Source of the DNA: Aquila chrysaetos chrysaetos
Taxonomy: Eukaryota > Chordata > Aves > Accipitriformes > Accipitridae
Direction of reading: 5' to 3'
DNA: 64,000 nt
NCBI RefSeq assembly: GCF_900496995.4
Contig: NC_044019.1
Location: 2,542,001-2,606,000 of the forward strand
The notes under the pieces are model-generated. The model was given only the letters and a program-made list of their open reading frames with translations. It was not told the DNA's origin and did no database searches. Positions 50,301 through 59,900 of this stretch are shown one piece after another; positions within the stretch are counted from its first letter, which is position 1, and every line of letters begins with the position of its first letter. The position numbers and the translations under genes are program-made.

Positions 50301-53300
50301 GTGCTGCAGGAAGAAGTGCGTCAGGCTGTGACCCCAGCTGAGCCTGTACAGTATTACTTCACACTTGCTCAGCAGCCTGCTGCAGTGCAGGTTCAGGGAC
50401 AACAGCAAGGACAGCAGACCACCACGTCTACAACTACCATCCAGCCAGGACAGATCATCATCGCCCAGCCTCAGCAAGGGCAGGTGAGCGATGAGCAGCG
50501 TTCAGGGGCTTTGCAGTTCAGTGGGGCCAGTTGAAACCCTCAACTCGCCCGTGTGTCATGTATTGCAGTATCCTGTCCTCACTGCTCAGAACAGTCAATA
50601 ACAATAATAGAAATGTGTTTTCTGGTCAAGATCAGGTGTTCAGATACCTTGGTAATGAGGGTCAGCTAGGTTCTGGGTTCCCTTCGTGGTGATTTAGGCA
50701 TCAACAAGTAACAGTGGGTCTAGGAGGCAGTCTGTCTATTACAATCTTTGTATCTTGTGGCTGTTTCACCGGCGTTCAGTCCTTGCTTGGTCCTTATCCC
50801 TGTTCTGCATGCAGAGCACCCCCGTGACGATGCAGGTTGGAGAAGGCCAGCAAGTACAGATAGTGCAGGCCCAGCCTCAAGGGCAGACCCAGCAGGCTCA
50901 GAGTGGAACTGGGCAGACCATGCAAGTCATGCAGCAGATCATCACCAATACAGGAGAAATCCAGCAAATACCGGTAAGACTTTACCAGTAGAAATGTTTA
51001 ACAGTCTTGTGAGCAAACTGTCTGCTGGTGTTCTGGCATGAGACTGTATTATGTATGCTTTTTCTAACTGTAAGAGGAAGTTTGGATTGAGTGGTGTGTT
51101 TCCCGCACTTAGAGAGGAAAACTAACCAGATGTGACATGAAGGAGGAAATAAATCTAACCCATATAGTGTAGACTCATTGCCCACCCCCAACACTTTCCC
51201 CTGATTGAAGTAGTTACGATTAGGAAGCAATAAATAAAATATTTCCTGGATAAACCCTAGTTCTTTACTACAGCATGGTTTCAATAAAGCATAATTAACT
51301 TCTTTTGCCTTTACTTGGTTCTGCCTCTGCGATCTGAAGTCATGACCTGGCAGACTGAGTGGGAAAGGTGCCATCTGTGAGTTATTAATAAACTTTTATG
51401 TTACAAGAAATATTTCTACAAAATACTTTGAGCTGGTTAGAGGAATGGCTTTGCAGAACCAGAAGTTATCTCCTCACTTTCACATCAATATAGACCTGCT
51501 GTGGCCTCAAGAATGGGATTTTGAGTACCCAGCATCAGCAGTAATATTCTGGCATGTGTCCTAGGTAAATATGTGGGTCAAAAAAATGTCACCTCTTTCC
51601 CCCTTCTCTGTAACTTCTAATTACAACAAAGCTGGGTCTTTTGGTTCCCATCTGGAAAATTTCACACCTCTTAAAGAACAAAAAAAATCTGTCCAGTTGT
51701 GTGTACTTAACCAGCAATCCAAAGGTCAGACCAAGTGACCAAGGCAAGCATTTCACTTTGTCTTTGATTTCTGTTACTAAGAAGTGTACCCACAGCTGTG
51801 GCAAAACTGATCTTTCACACAAGTTTTGCTTTTTGAGATTTGCTAAGCTTCCCTCTGTACGTCTGGCAAATGTTTGTGCTTTGACATAGCGTCTTGAAAA
51901 AGGTTTAGATTGTGGGTGTTGCCAGATTTTTCCAATTCACTTCCAAATTCTTTTCGTCTCTTAAGTCTTCAGCTGATTCCTACTGCTTGGCTTAAGGTGT
52001 TGGTCAGAAAAGAAGTGAATTGCTTGCCAAATAGTGTTTTACTACAAGCAACCTTTTTTCTTCTCTGCATTCCCCACCACCTTTCTTTTACGTTCTTTTT
52101 TTTTTTTTTTCCCCTCTTCCTTTTCTTATGAAAGTCTCTCCAAGATACTTGTTCTTCAAAGCATTTTGGAAGGAGGTCTCCACCTCTAGCCTCAGTGAAT
52201 CCGTTACAACAGTACTGAATGTTGCAGCATCCTCCTTTGGTTCAGCAATAAAAGAACAGTTCAGACTTGTTTACCAATTGTCTCCAGTGAATGCTGTAAC
52301 TCCCTACAAGAAAGGGGCTTGGAGATCTGCTAGGAGAAAGACTTCTTCATGAAGTAGCTGTTAGGGGCCATAACCTTTTGCAGAAAGTACTGTTCTCCAC
52401 AGAGGTGGATCCTGTTGAAAGTGGCCCAGTGTTTTAGGAGTGTGAGTCTGGAGGCTTTTTAATTAGCGTCTGGTTTGGGCCAAGCATATGCTTCTACCTT
52501 CCTCTTGCCTGGGAGCATCTAAGACCAAGTAGCTGTGACTGGTCCTCAGAAGCTTCTTATGCTGCAGATGTAAAAGACAGAAACTGCCAAGTGCCAGAGT
52601 GTGGTATCTTCTGTCTTTGGGAGCACTTAGGTCTCTAACAGTTGTAAGACTGCAAAACGGAGCAACTTAGGAGCAGTGTTTTAATGAAGCAGTCACAATT
52701 CACGCTTCTCTATCTAGTAGAGATACTGTTTTGACCGTAATTAAGAGGATTTTGACTGTAATTAAGAGAATTCTTGATCACGGCATGTTGAAGAATCACA
52801 GTTCGTGCTGAAGGGAAGCATCTTTCCCCTTGCTCACTTCCAGCAAGTGAAGTAAAATAGAACATGGAGCCATGCACTTGCTGCAAGAGTTTTTTTAGTG
52901 CCCTAACCTGGAAAGCAGTTTTTGTTTGGTTTCACAGAATTACGGTCCTTTATCTCTTAAGGGCTGCTGTCCATTCTGCTCTTTCTGGTGCGCTTTCTTG
53001 CTTTTCCATTGAGTTTCCTTTTTCTCTTGATGCAGTTAGTGCTGTCTTCTGATAGTTCCTTTTCACTCTGGTATCTGTTAGGGCTCTGCAAAGAATCTTT
53101 CATAACACAAATATGACAGTTTGAAACACTCTCATAAAACTGGTAGTGCCTGTGGCGATTACAGGAGTGTTGAGATAATCTTACTGATGTTCTCCACTGG
53201 TTTTCCTTGTGCCTCTGATACTGTGTACGCTTCTCTACTGCGATTCACCGTTTACTCTAGGACCACAGGTTGCCTGTGGAAAGGTGACTTTTATTTTTTA

Positions 53301-56176
53301 TAAACTGAGAAAAACTGGAAGGAAGTGTATACATCAATAAAATGGTAATCGCTTGTTTGTCCACATTAATTTTGTGTTAAATTTAATCTGTGTCCTAGCT
53401 AGATGTCATTGGCCAGGTTCTTTGGAGCTTACTCTCATTTCTGGAAGAATGCTCTTTCTAAATCGCTTTCACCCAGTTAGTAGTGTAGTTAAAATCTAAG
53501 CAGGAAGCCCCCAGTGTGGAAAATATGATCTGCCGGCAGATCTCAGTGCAGAACAAATTCTTTATTGAAATGTTTATGCTCATGTGGAGTTTATTTGCTC
53601 TGGAAATAATATTGGCGCTTTTAGACACAGCTGGTGAAGTCAGTGGCGTTTGTGTAAATGCCAAGACCGTGTTCTAGGCACTTGAACCTTTGTCAGCGAG
53701 CAGTTTCTGAAGTATTTTGTATGTCCTTCTTTCCCCTTTGTAAAAAGAAGAAAACTCAAAACATTTTTTGTACGTAATTAACCTTAAGACTGTGCATCTA
53801 AGTGTTTTAAAGTTAAATAACACAAAATGAAAAATTCAACAGTAGTATCAATCATTCTGTGACCTTTTTATTGCTTCTCAGATGTGTATTAGCAGTATTA
53901 GCTGTTTATATCACAGGTTACCATGATGACATTGTCTTCATATCCCATACCCCCAAGCATGTAACCTTGCAAGATCAGGGTTGTAGGAAGTAAATTTGTG
54001 TTGGAATGTTATATACGAAGTATTGACACAGAAAGTATCGGCCTTTGCCAGGTCGGAGTTGACATATATTGGCAGAGAGTTGCATTAAGAGCTTCCAAAT
54101 ATATCCCTGGGTTTTGTCATCTCTGCTGTCTTTATTTATGTGAAAATTTCCCATATATTCTTTAATATTTTTTTGGCAGGATATAATAGGAGTGTCATTA
54201 TGTGCGGCTAGCTCATAACAATTTTCTTTACATGAAATGATACATCAAAGTAGTAACTCGATTCTCGTAACCAAAACGAAAAATAAGTGTTCTCAAAGCT
54301 CTCTGAAATTTAGCGATTAATATGCTTTAGCTACTAACTGACCACTCCCATTCTGGAGAAGGAACAAATGTTGTGCTTCCTCGGGGTTTTACTTCAAAAA
54401 CCTGCAGGAGTTCCGTGGACTTCGTTCTTGCTTTGGCAGGGTCTGTGGTAGTTACTCATCTAAACTGTTAATCAGCTGAAGCTTCCCAGTGTCATCTATT
54501 ACTCAGGCTTCTGTTGTGGAAACAAGAAGGCAAGTTTGTGTGTTTCAGGTTACACAGTTATCTGTTTAATTTTCTTTCCCTGCCCCCTCCGCTTGTCTCC
54601 AGGTTCAGTTGAATGCTGGCCAGCTGCAGTATATCCGCTTAGCCCAACCTGTGTCAGGCACCCAGGTAGTCCAGGGGCAGATCCAGACGCTTGCAACCAA
54701 TGCACAGCAGGTATGCACTATAACAGCAGGGCTGACATTAACTGGTAAAGTGTTGTTCCCTAGCTCCTGAAACTGCAAATTCCAGTCGAATTTACCAACT
54801 CTTGAGCTAGGATTCCTGCATTTCTTTTCTTCTTGTTGCTTTCATCAGAATAATAAAGCAAGGAGCATAGCGGAAGCCTCCTTTACCTATACGTGAAAGG
54901 TGCATGCATATATGTACGTGTGTGTGTCTCACTGTAGAAAGCTCATGCTGCTTCTGAGCTGATTGCAGGTAAAACTTCAGTTCATCAACCTTCTCTTTAC
55001 TTCTGCTCCTTCTGGCTGGGTGAGGGAGGAGCAGCCGTGCAACCTCTCAGGAAAGCTATTGCAGAGGTGAAACATCAAGACCGGCGTTGCTGCCAGCAGG
55101 TTGTCTCATGTTCTTGTTGAGACTGGTTGTGAAGGGATTCTTCTCTGCCTTCAGAGGATAGGAAGGCTGCTGCTTTTCTGTGATCCTGGAGGCCGCGTTC
55201 TCCTCGTGAAAGTCAGAGAGGACATGCTTGTGTTTGGTTTGGAATGACTGAATCCCATGTCCTTTGTTCTTGACTTGCGGTTAGCACCAGCATGACTGTG
55301 GGCTGGCGGCATAAGCTGTATCTTACCACATGGTGGGGTAGTGAAGTTTGAAAGAGTCTAAAAGCTCTTGAAAGGCAGCAGCAGAATATTGTTAGTGGGG
55401 TTCTGACCCTCTCCGAAGTGCTGTCAGTGATCATCCTTCTCTTATCCTTGTAGATAACGCAGACAGAAGTCCAGCAAGGACAGCAGCAGTTCAGCCAGTT
55501 CACAGACGGACAGGTAGGAGCTTGGAGTTCGTTGGTGCTACGTCCCTTTGAAGTCAAGGGCTAGAAAGACTGTCCTAAAGTCTGCATGTTCTAGCAAATT
55601 GGCTCCTCCCGATAAAACACTGCTACTGCTAGCAAACCCTAACCAGGAGCAGATAAGTGGACGTTGTGCCAATCTTAATTCAGGTGGATTCTCTGTGTTC
55701 TGCTGCCTTTGCTCCAAATTAATGTAGTCCCTTGCACTCTGGGTGGGATCCATTATAGTCCTAACCAGTTTAGGAATAAAAGTCTTAACATCTAGCTATT
55801 GACTGTTGCGTAAGTAGCCTGAACTCAATCTGGGCATCAGAAACTCACAGAATTACTTTGTTGTGATTTAGCAGCAAATGTCTAGTGGCAATTTGTCATC
55901 TGGCGTTTTTCGGATTTTGCTCGAACCTGAGAGTTGCTGTTAAAGCCACCATTAAACTTGTAGGGGTTAATGCACAGCATTGTGCTTAGAGGGAGCTGGT
56001 GGTGAGCGTGATGAGAACTGACAGTCGTTTCTTTCCCCTGCTTCTGTCTCTGCCAGCAACTTTATCAGATCCAGCAAGTGACCATGCCTGCAGGCCAGGA
56101 CATCACCCAGCCCATGTTCATTCAGTCCACCAACCAAACCTCAGACGGCCAAGCCACACAAGTGACAGGGGACTGA
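38200..56176 (+). CDS. NFYC: NFYC, nuclear transcription factor Y subunit gamma (complete CDS, nine coding exons)
   Basis: Coding segments 38200-38304, 42024-42095, 43648-43761, 46183-46278, 50310-50483, 50815-50973, 54603-54710, 55454-55513 and 56057-56176 join to a 335-residue protein plus stop, the length of a common mammalian NFYC isoform. NF-YC pairs with NF-YB through a histone fold; the dimer binds NF-YA, and the trimer binds CCAAT boxes in the nucleus. Residues about 45-122 form the H2A-like fold: [13 protein letters not shown] (alpha 1), [20 protein letters not shown] (alpha 2), [13 protein letters not shown] (alpha 3) and [12 protein letters not shown] (alpha C). Residues about 130-335 are the glutamine-rich activation domain, ending ATQVTGD. 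All introns are GT-AG and every junction falls between codons. No frameshift or stop was found. The intron between coding exons 4 and 5 hosts miR-30e and miR-30c-1. Confidence 0.98.
38305..42023 (+). other. NFYC: NFYC intron between coding exons 1 and 2
   Basis: A 3.7-kb AT-rich intron with poly-A tracts (for example 39144-39154 and 40470-40478) and an AT-only stretch at about 40824-40871. No named feature was recognised. Confidence 0.8.
42024..42095 (+). CDS. NFYC: NFYC coding exon 2 (residues 36-59)
   Basis: Acceptor CTCTGCAG and donor GTACAC. Encodes [20 protein letters not shown] and EDVK, covering the start of the histone fold. 72 nt, phase 0 at both ends. Confidence 0.98.
42096..43647 (+). 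other. NFYC: NFYC intron between coding exons 2 and 3
   Basis: A 1.55-kb intron with nothing recognisable beyond short T-rich tracts. Confidence 0.8.
43648..43761 (+). CDS. NFYC: NFYC coding exon 3 (residues 60-97)
   Basis: Acceptor AATTGCAG and donor GTGAGA. Encodes [20 protein letters not shown] and then [18 protein letters not shown], the long central helix and following loop of the histone fold. 114 nt, phase 0. Confidence 0.98.
43762..46182 (+). other. NFYC: NFYC intron between coding exons 3 and 4
   Basis: A 2.4-kb intron with an A-rich tract and CAACAACAACAA run (about 43952-43995), a T21 tract (45274-45294) and a long T-rich tract (about 45669-45711). No gene-like signal. Confidence 0.8.
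45274..45294. repeat. T21 homopolymer
   Basis: An uninterrupted run of 21 T in an NFYC intron. Low-complexity sequence only. Confidence 0.9.
46183..46278 (+). CDS. NFYC: NFYC coding exon 4 (residues 98-129)
   Basis: Acceptor TTGTTACAG and donor GTGAGA. Encodes [20 protein letters not shown] then [12 protein letters not shown], finishing the histone fold with its C-terminal helix. 96 nt, phase 0. The following intron contains both miR-30 hairpins. Confidence 0.98.
46656..46747 (+). ncRNA. MIR30E: pre-miR-30e hairpin
   Basis: The 5p arm TGTAAACATCCTTGACTGGA(AG) runs 46672-46693, and the 3p arm CTTTCAGTCGGATGTTTACA(GC) runs 46714-46735. They pair around a GCTGTAAGGTGTTAGAAGGA-type loop, with the lower stem formed by GGGCAGTC and the GCAGGCTGCTG side. 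Both arms match the vertebrate miR-30e sequences as known to me. miR-30 family members share the seed GTAAACA and act in development, including kidney, muscle and bone. It lies in the sense orientation inside an NFYC intron, as in mammals, so it is probably processed from the NFYC primary transcript. Confidence 0.97.
49374..49462 (+). ncRNA. MIR30C1: pre-miR-30c-1 hairpin
   Basis: The 5p arm TGTAAACATCCTACACTCTC(AGC) runs 49390-49412, and the 3p arm CTGGGAGAGGATTGTTTACG(CC) runs 49429-49450. The ends ACCATG and CATGG(A) pair at the base. The hairpin is 89 nt, the usual length. The 3p arm differs from the mammalian form as I remember it at about two positions; the 5p arm with its GTAAACA seed appears unchanged. 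It is in the same NFYC intron as miR-30e, 2.6 kb downstream. Confidence 0.96.
50310..50483 (+). CDS. NFYC: NFYC coding exon 5 (residues 130-187)
   Basis: Acceptor GTGCTGCAG and donor GTGAGC. Starts [20 protein letters not shown] and continues into Gln-rich sequence with QQQGQQ and [12 protein letters not shown], the beginning of the activation domain. 174 nt, phase 0. Confidence 0.98.
50484..50814 (+). other. NFYC: NFYC intron between coding exons 5 and 6
   Basis: A short 331-bp intron with consensus ends and nothing else seen. Confidence 0.9.
50815..50973 (+). CDS. NFYC: NFYC coding exon 6 (residues 188-240)
   Basis: Acceptor GCATGCAG and donor GTAAGA. Encodes [20 protein letters not shown], more Gln-rich sequence, and [14 protein letters not shown]. 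159 nt, phase 0. Confidence 0.98.
50974..54602 (+). other. NFYC: NFYC intron between coding exons 6 and 7
   Basis: A 3.6-kb intron. It contains a 21-bp direct duplication (52729-52749 and 52750-52770, two mismatches) and a T-rich tract (about 52099-52111). No other feature was recognised. Confidence 0.85.
54603..54710 (+). CDS. NFYC: NFYC coding exon 7 (residues 241-276)
   Basis: Acceptor TGTCTCCAG and donor GTATGC. Encodes [20 protein letters not shown] followed by [16 protein letters not shown]. 108 nt, phase 0. Confidence 0.98.
54711..55453 (+). other. NFYC: NFYC intron between coding exons 7 and 8
   Basis: A 743-bp intron with a short TG-rich patch near 54905-54928. Nothing else was seen. 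Confidence 0.85.
55454..55513 (+). CDS. NFYC: NFYC coding exon 8 (residues 277-296)
   Basis: Acceptor TCCTTGTAG and donor GTAGGA. Encodes [20 protein letters not shown], 60 nt and 20 codons, phase 0. A small Gln-rich exon that could be skipped without a frameshift. Confidence 0.97.
55514..56056 (+). other. NFYC: NFYC intron between coding exons 8 and 9
   Basis: A 543-bp intron ending in CTGTCTCTGCCAG. Nothing else was recognised. Confidence 0.85.
56057..56176 (+). CDS. NFYC: NFYC terminal coding exon (residues 297-335 and stop)
   Basis: The acceptor is CTCTGCCAG. Encodes [20 protein letters not shown] and a tail ending [11 protein letters not shown], with TGA at 56174-56176. The C terminus matches the conserved end of NFYC. 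Confidence 0.98.
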   Translation, partial: QLYQIQQVTMPAGQDITQPMFIQSTNQTSDGQATQVTGD

Positions 56177-56528
56177 ACGGGGATGTTGTAGCAAGTCTTC
56201 TCTCTGCGTGGAAATGAACACGTACCAGCTCGACGTTTGCCATACCAACCTGGTCTGATGAATGCATCTGCTTCTGTGTATCTGTACTTGATATTAAGCC
56301 TATAGTAGGCTGCAATCTCCGGTGCACTATACACCTTCCTCTGGTGGGTATGAGAGAATATCCAACAGACACTGACAAGAATGCAATATTTTTATTTTTA
56401 TTTTTAGAAATCAAATTTCAATGTATTCAGCTGCTTGTTCAAACCCATAAAACTGAAAGAGAACTAATAGAAGGGAATTTGTAGCATCTCATTGAACAAT
56501 GTGTAAAACGTTTTTATCTAGTAAAATT

Positions 56529-56534
56529 ATTAAA
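56529..56534 (+). terminator. NFYC: Proximal poly(A) signal ATTAAA of NFYC
   Basis: The common variant hexamer, about 350 bases after the stop codon, with a downstream T/G-rich element within 30 bases. Confidence 0.6.
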
Positions 56535-56942
56535 GGGTACTGCATCTGGTTTGTTTTAAGAGCTTTATTCCTGGTATTCAGTTTGTATTTTTTCTCTGAA
56601 TAGAGCTAGATTCAGTCCTCCCATCTCAGTGGTTTATTAGAGGTGTATGGGGGGAACGTGTGTGTGTGTGTTAGATTTTCCTCTCCTGCCTTCTTTTTTC
56701 GTAAGCCAGAGCATTGGCTATATGCAGCTTCAAGGGCAGGGAGTAGGGGAGGAGTAATTAAAGTGAAAACAAAAAAAAAAACATTCCTTGTATTATGACT
56801 GTATTTTCTAAGGGTAAAAGATTCTTCAATTTGTCCTGGCTTATTCCAGAAACACTAATGGAAGTCTGGACAAACCCCAGCCCTGCTGTTAACTGTTGTA
56901 CTAGCTTCAGTCGATGCATGTAATATAAGCTTCATAAAATGA

Positions 56943-56948
56943 AATAAA
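56943..56948 (+). terminator. NFYC: Distal poly(A) signal AATAAA of NFYC
   Basis: The canonical hexamer followed about 20 bases later by a TGTGTGTG element. It lies at the boundary where base composition turns GC-rich. Confidence 0.65.
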
Positions 56949-56970
56949 TTTCCTTTGTAAGATAATGTGT

Positions 56971-59900
56971 GTGCTCTCTTTGAGATCCAGTGCCCAGTCT
57001 CAACCTGCCGAGCAAAGAGCATCCTGAATCCCTGAAAAATTATTATACCTGCAGTAGCAAAACTAGCAAAGGGGCTTAGGGGTGGCCTGGAGAAGGGGTT
57101 GGACAAGTGACATGAGTGGTGAGACTGGAGGGGCTGTGGATGCCTGCCACGCCAAGGGCTCTCCCTGCAGATGTCGTACAGTGATTACTTCCGCAGAGCA
57201 CAGCCCTTCAACTGCGGGTACCAGGGTTGCACCGCCTCTCCCTGCGGCTTCTGCGCCCGGGATCCAGCCGAACCAGCAGGGAGGAGTTTGGGGCAGGTTT
57301 GAACAAACTCCTCCGGAGGTCAAGTTTAATTGAACACGCTGCAAGGATGCCGGCAGCGTTAGGCCAAGTTTAGGTCTTAGCTAAAAGAGGGGTGTGAGTT
57401 TAACAGAGAGCCTTTGCGCATCCCACGTCGAGCAGTCTGACATAGTTGGCACTTTGTCCAGGAGAGGCTCCGTGGCTTTGTGCATTGCTTGGCAGAGCCG
57501 GGGGACAGCGCCAGCACTGCCACTTGTTTTTCACTGGCAGAAGCACCGAATTTGCTACAGTTTTGCTATGAGGAGGGGCTGGCTGCTCCCGAGCGTGGCA
57601 TATAACCTGGTGCCCAGCTGCGGGCTGCTCAGCCCTTGGGAGTGCTTTCCCTGGCAGTGCCCAGCCCAGCTGTGCAGGATGCAGCCGATGCAGTGCCTGC
57701 CTTGCCCTGCCTGCGGGAGAACTGCGGGGGGGAGCTGCTGCTGGGGAAGAAAAACTCCACTTCAGCAACTGTTAAATCTGGGCCAGGTTGTTCCAGTCAG
57801 GCAAGGGAGCTTGCTGCATTACCTGCACCTCCTGGGCTTTCTAAATGACAATTTTCTTACTTTTTTTTTTTTTAAATTTTTCCAATCCTGCAGTGCCTGG
57901 GAGCCAGCAGCACACTGTATAGGTGGAGCGATGCAGCCCAGCGCCTTCCTGAGCCGCAACCCTCTGGTATCGCAGCCTTGTGCGCACAGAGCGAGGGGTC
58001 ATTGCCGGAGCCGGGCACAAGCATCTCCTGTGCGTGGAAAAGATGAAGTTGAGGGTGGGAGGGTGGAGAAAAAAGGTACTTTGTGTGAAAGCTCCGTGCG
58101 TGGGACCGACCACGAGAGGGCACCCGTGGGTGGCTGCTGCCCGGGAAGGGCTGGAGAGGAGCCGGGGAAGCCGGGCTGGTTGAGCCGGAGGTACCTTCCC
58201 CCGGCCAGTGGCTTCGGTTCTCTCTGTCCTTTGGTCCAAGCTGCCGTGGGTCCCGGCAACCGGATCCCACCCGAGTAAAGGTGCTGTGGCCGGGCTGGTG
58301 CTTCCCGGCGGCCCTCCGCAGCGAGGCGACAGGAGATGGGTTGCCTCTCAAGCAGCTCGGTTGGCAAAGCGTCCTTTTTGCTTGTGCCAGGGAGCAGAGC
58401 CAGGGAATCGGCTTGTAAGGACGGAGAGAGACGTGCAGCCGGAGCAGGCAGCTGCCTTGCCTTATCAGCTACTGGCAGAGGTAGCAAGCAAGGCTCTTCT
58501 GAAGGAAAGCTCTTTACCCCAAGCAGTTGTGTTTGCTTGAAATAGTTTAAATTTGCATGGGAATAAATTGCTTAAAGGGTGGAAAACGGGAGTGAGACAC
58601 CGCTCCTGAAAGGAGAGTAGTTTCCAGCAAAAGCCTCTACCTCTGGTTGAAGGGGATGCTGGTTTCGACACGCTCAGTGTCGTCTCGATGGTCGCCCAAA
58701 GTCTGATCTCTTCCAGGAGTGTGGGAACTTAACGGACAGTTAATATCAAAGCTGATCATGTTAATATTTAGCTAAGAATGGAGGTGAGACTTCATCTGCA
58801 CTCCCAGAGGAGTGCCCTAGCTGACTTGAACAGGAAAGGTACTTTGAAGAGAGCTGACACCATTTGTCTGTCGCAGGTACCATAAACCTCAGACATTAAT
58901 AACAGCCAAATCTTCTGTGTAAGGACACGCGCCTTCGTTTGATCTTCTGCGGGAGGGTGATGACAAATGGAGCGGCGTGGGGCGATGCAGAAGGAAACGC
59001 ATGTTCCCCGAGAGGCTGGGCAAGCTGTGGCGCCCGTGGGGAGGGACGCCGGACCCTCTGCGGGCGGCTCGGCAACTGCGGCAGGTGACGATGTAGGAAG
59101 GTGGCAGAGCTAATTGTACCTCCGGGGATCCAGGGGATGAAAGCTGATGAGGAAGCAGCGTTTTCCTCCCAAGGAGCGGTTTGAGTTTCCGTTTCTCCTC
59201 AGGGGTGATGAGCTAAGCACAACCCCGGTACGGGCGAGCGCCGGCCGCTGACGCTCGGGAACTGGCGCGCTCGGTTTACTGCGGGGTTTGCTGCTGACGG
59301 CTGCCCTTCCCCGGGGCTGATGCGTTCAGCCACCCTCTTCTAGGGAAAAACTCGCTGCGGTGAAGGTCACGCTGCCACCGTGGGGACCGGGAGCCCCAAG
59401 GGCCACCGGGTGCGAGAGCTACTGGGCACGTTGGGAAAGGTGCTTGGGTGAAGCTGCCCCGGGTGCAACCTCTCCCGGCACGGGCTCTGGGTTCACCACC
59501 TGCAGCCAGCGCCAGCAAACCGTGTTTCCTCGGGGAGCGGTGCTGGCTCTTCTCCACTGCCACCGCTGTGGGACCCTCCTCCATCTTCACAGGGACCCAG
59601 CACCACTGGAGGGATTTGGTTGTGAACTGTCCTGAGGCTCCTGAGCCATTGCCGGAGAGCCCAGGGGTGCAAAGCTCTCTTGAAGTCTTTGTCCATTCTT
59701 CCTTCCTCACCTTCGGAGCTGGGAAAAGGAGCTGGGGCCCTGACCCGTCCCATTCCCCGTGCAGGTGGTGTTGCAGCAGAATGGGGCAGAAGCGTCCCTG
59801 TTCCTCCCACGGAGCCGCTCTGGGACGTGCCCCGGCTCCCAGCGATGCTGGCATCGCTCCAAGCTCGGGGTCAGGGCAGGCGAGCGCGGATGCAGCCCCG

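Larger units (their letters stand above)
46279..50309 (+). other. NFYC: NFYC intron between coding exons 4 and 5 (miR-30 host intron)
   Basis: A 4.0-kb intron containing the miR-30e (46656-46747) and miR-30c-1 (49374-49462) hairpins, both in the host orientation. The host arrangement equals the mammalian one. A perfect 9-bp inverted repeat with a 6-bp loop lies between them (48125-48148). Confidence 0.9.
56177..56970 (+). other. NFYC: NFYC 3' untranslated region
   Basis: Follows the TGA at 56174. An ATTAAA at 56529-56534, followed by a TG-rich GGTTTGTTTT stretch, suggests a proximal end near 56550. An AATAAA at 56943-56948, followed by TGTGTGTGCTCTC, suggests a distal end near 56970. It is AT-rich compared with the GC-rich DNA that follows, which supports a gene end about here. 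Confidence 0.7.

Noticed and set aside
50484-50534. Read-through of NFYC coding exon 5 into its intron (17 extra codons to a stop)
   Set aside because: The donor GTGAGC is strong and the next exon continues the known protein exactly; an intron-retained isoform cannot be shown from sequence.
57394-58278. 294-codon open frame on the plus strand between NFYC and KCNQ4
   Set aside because: It reads through a T tract (giving a Phe/Lys run), has no recognisable domain and lies in GC-rich DNA where long open frames arise by chance.
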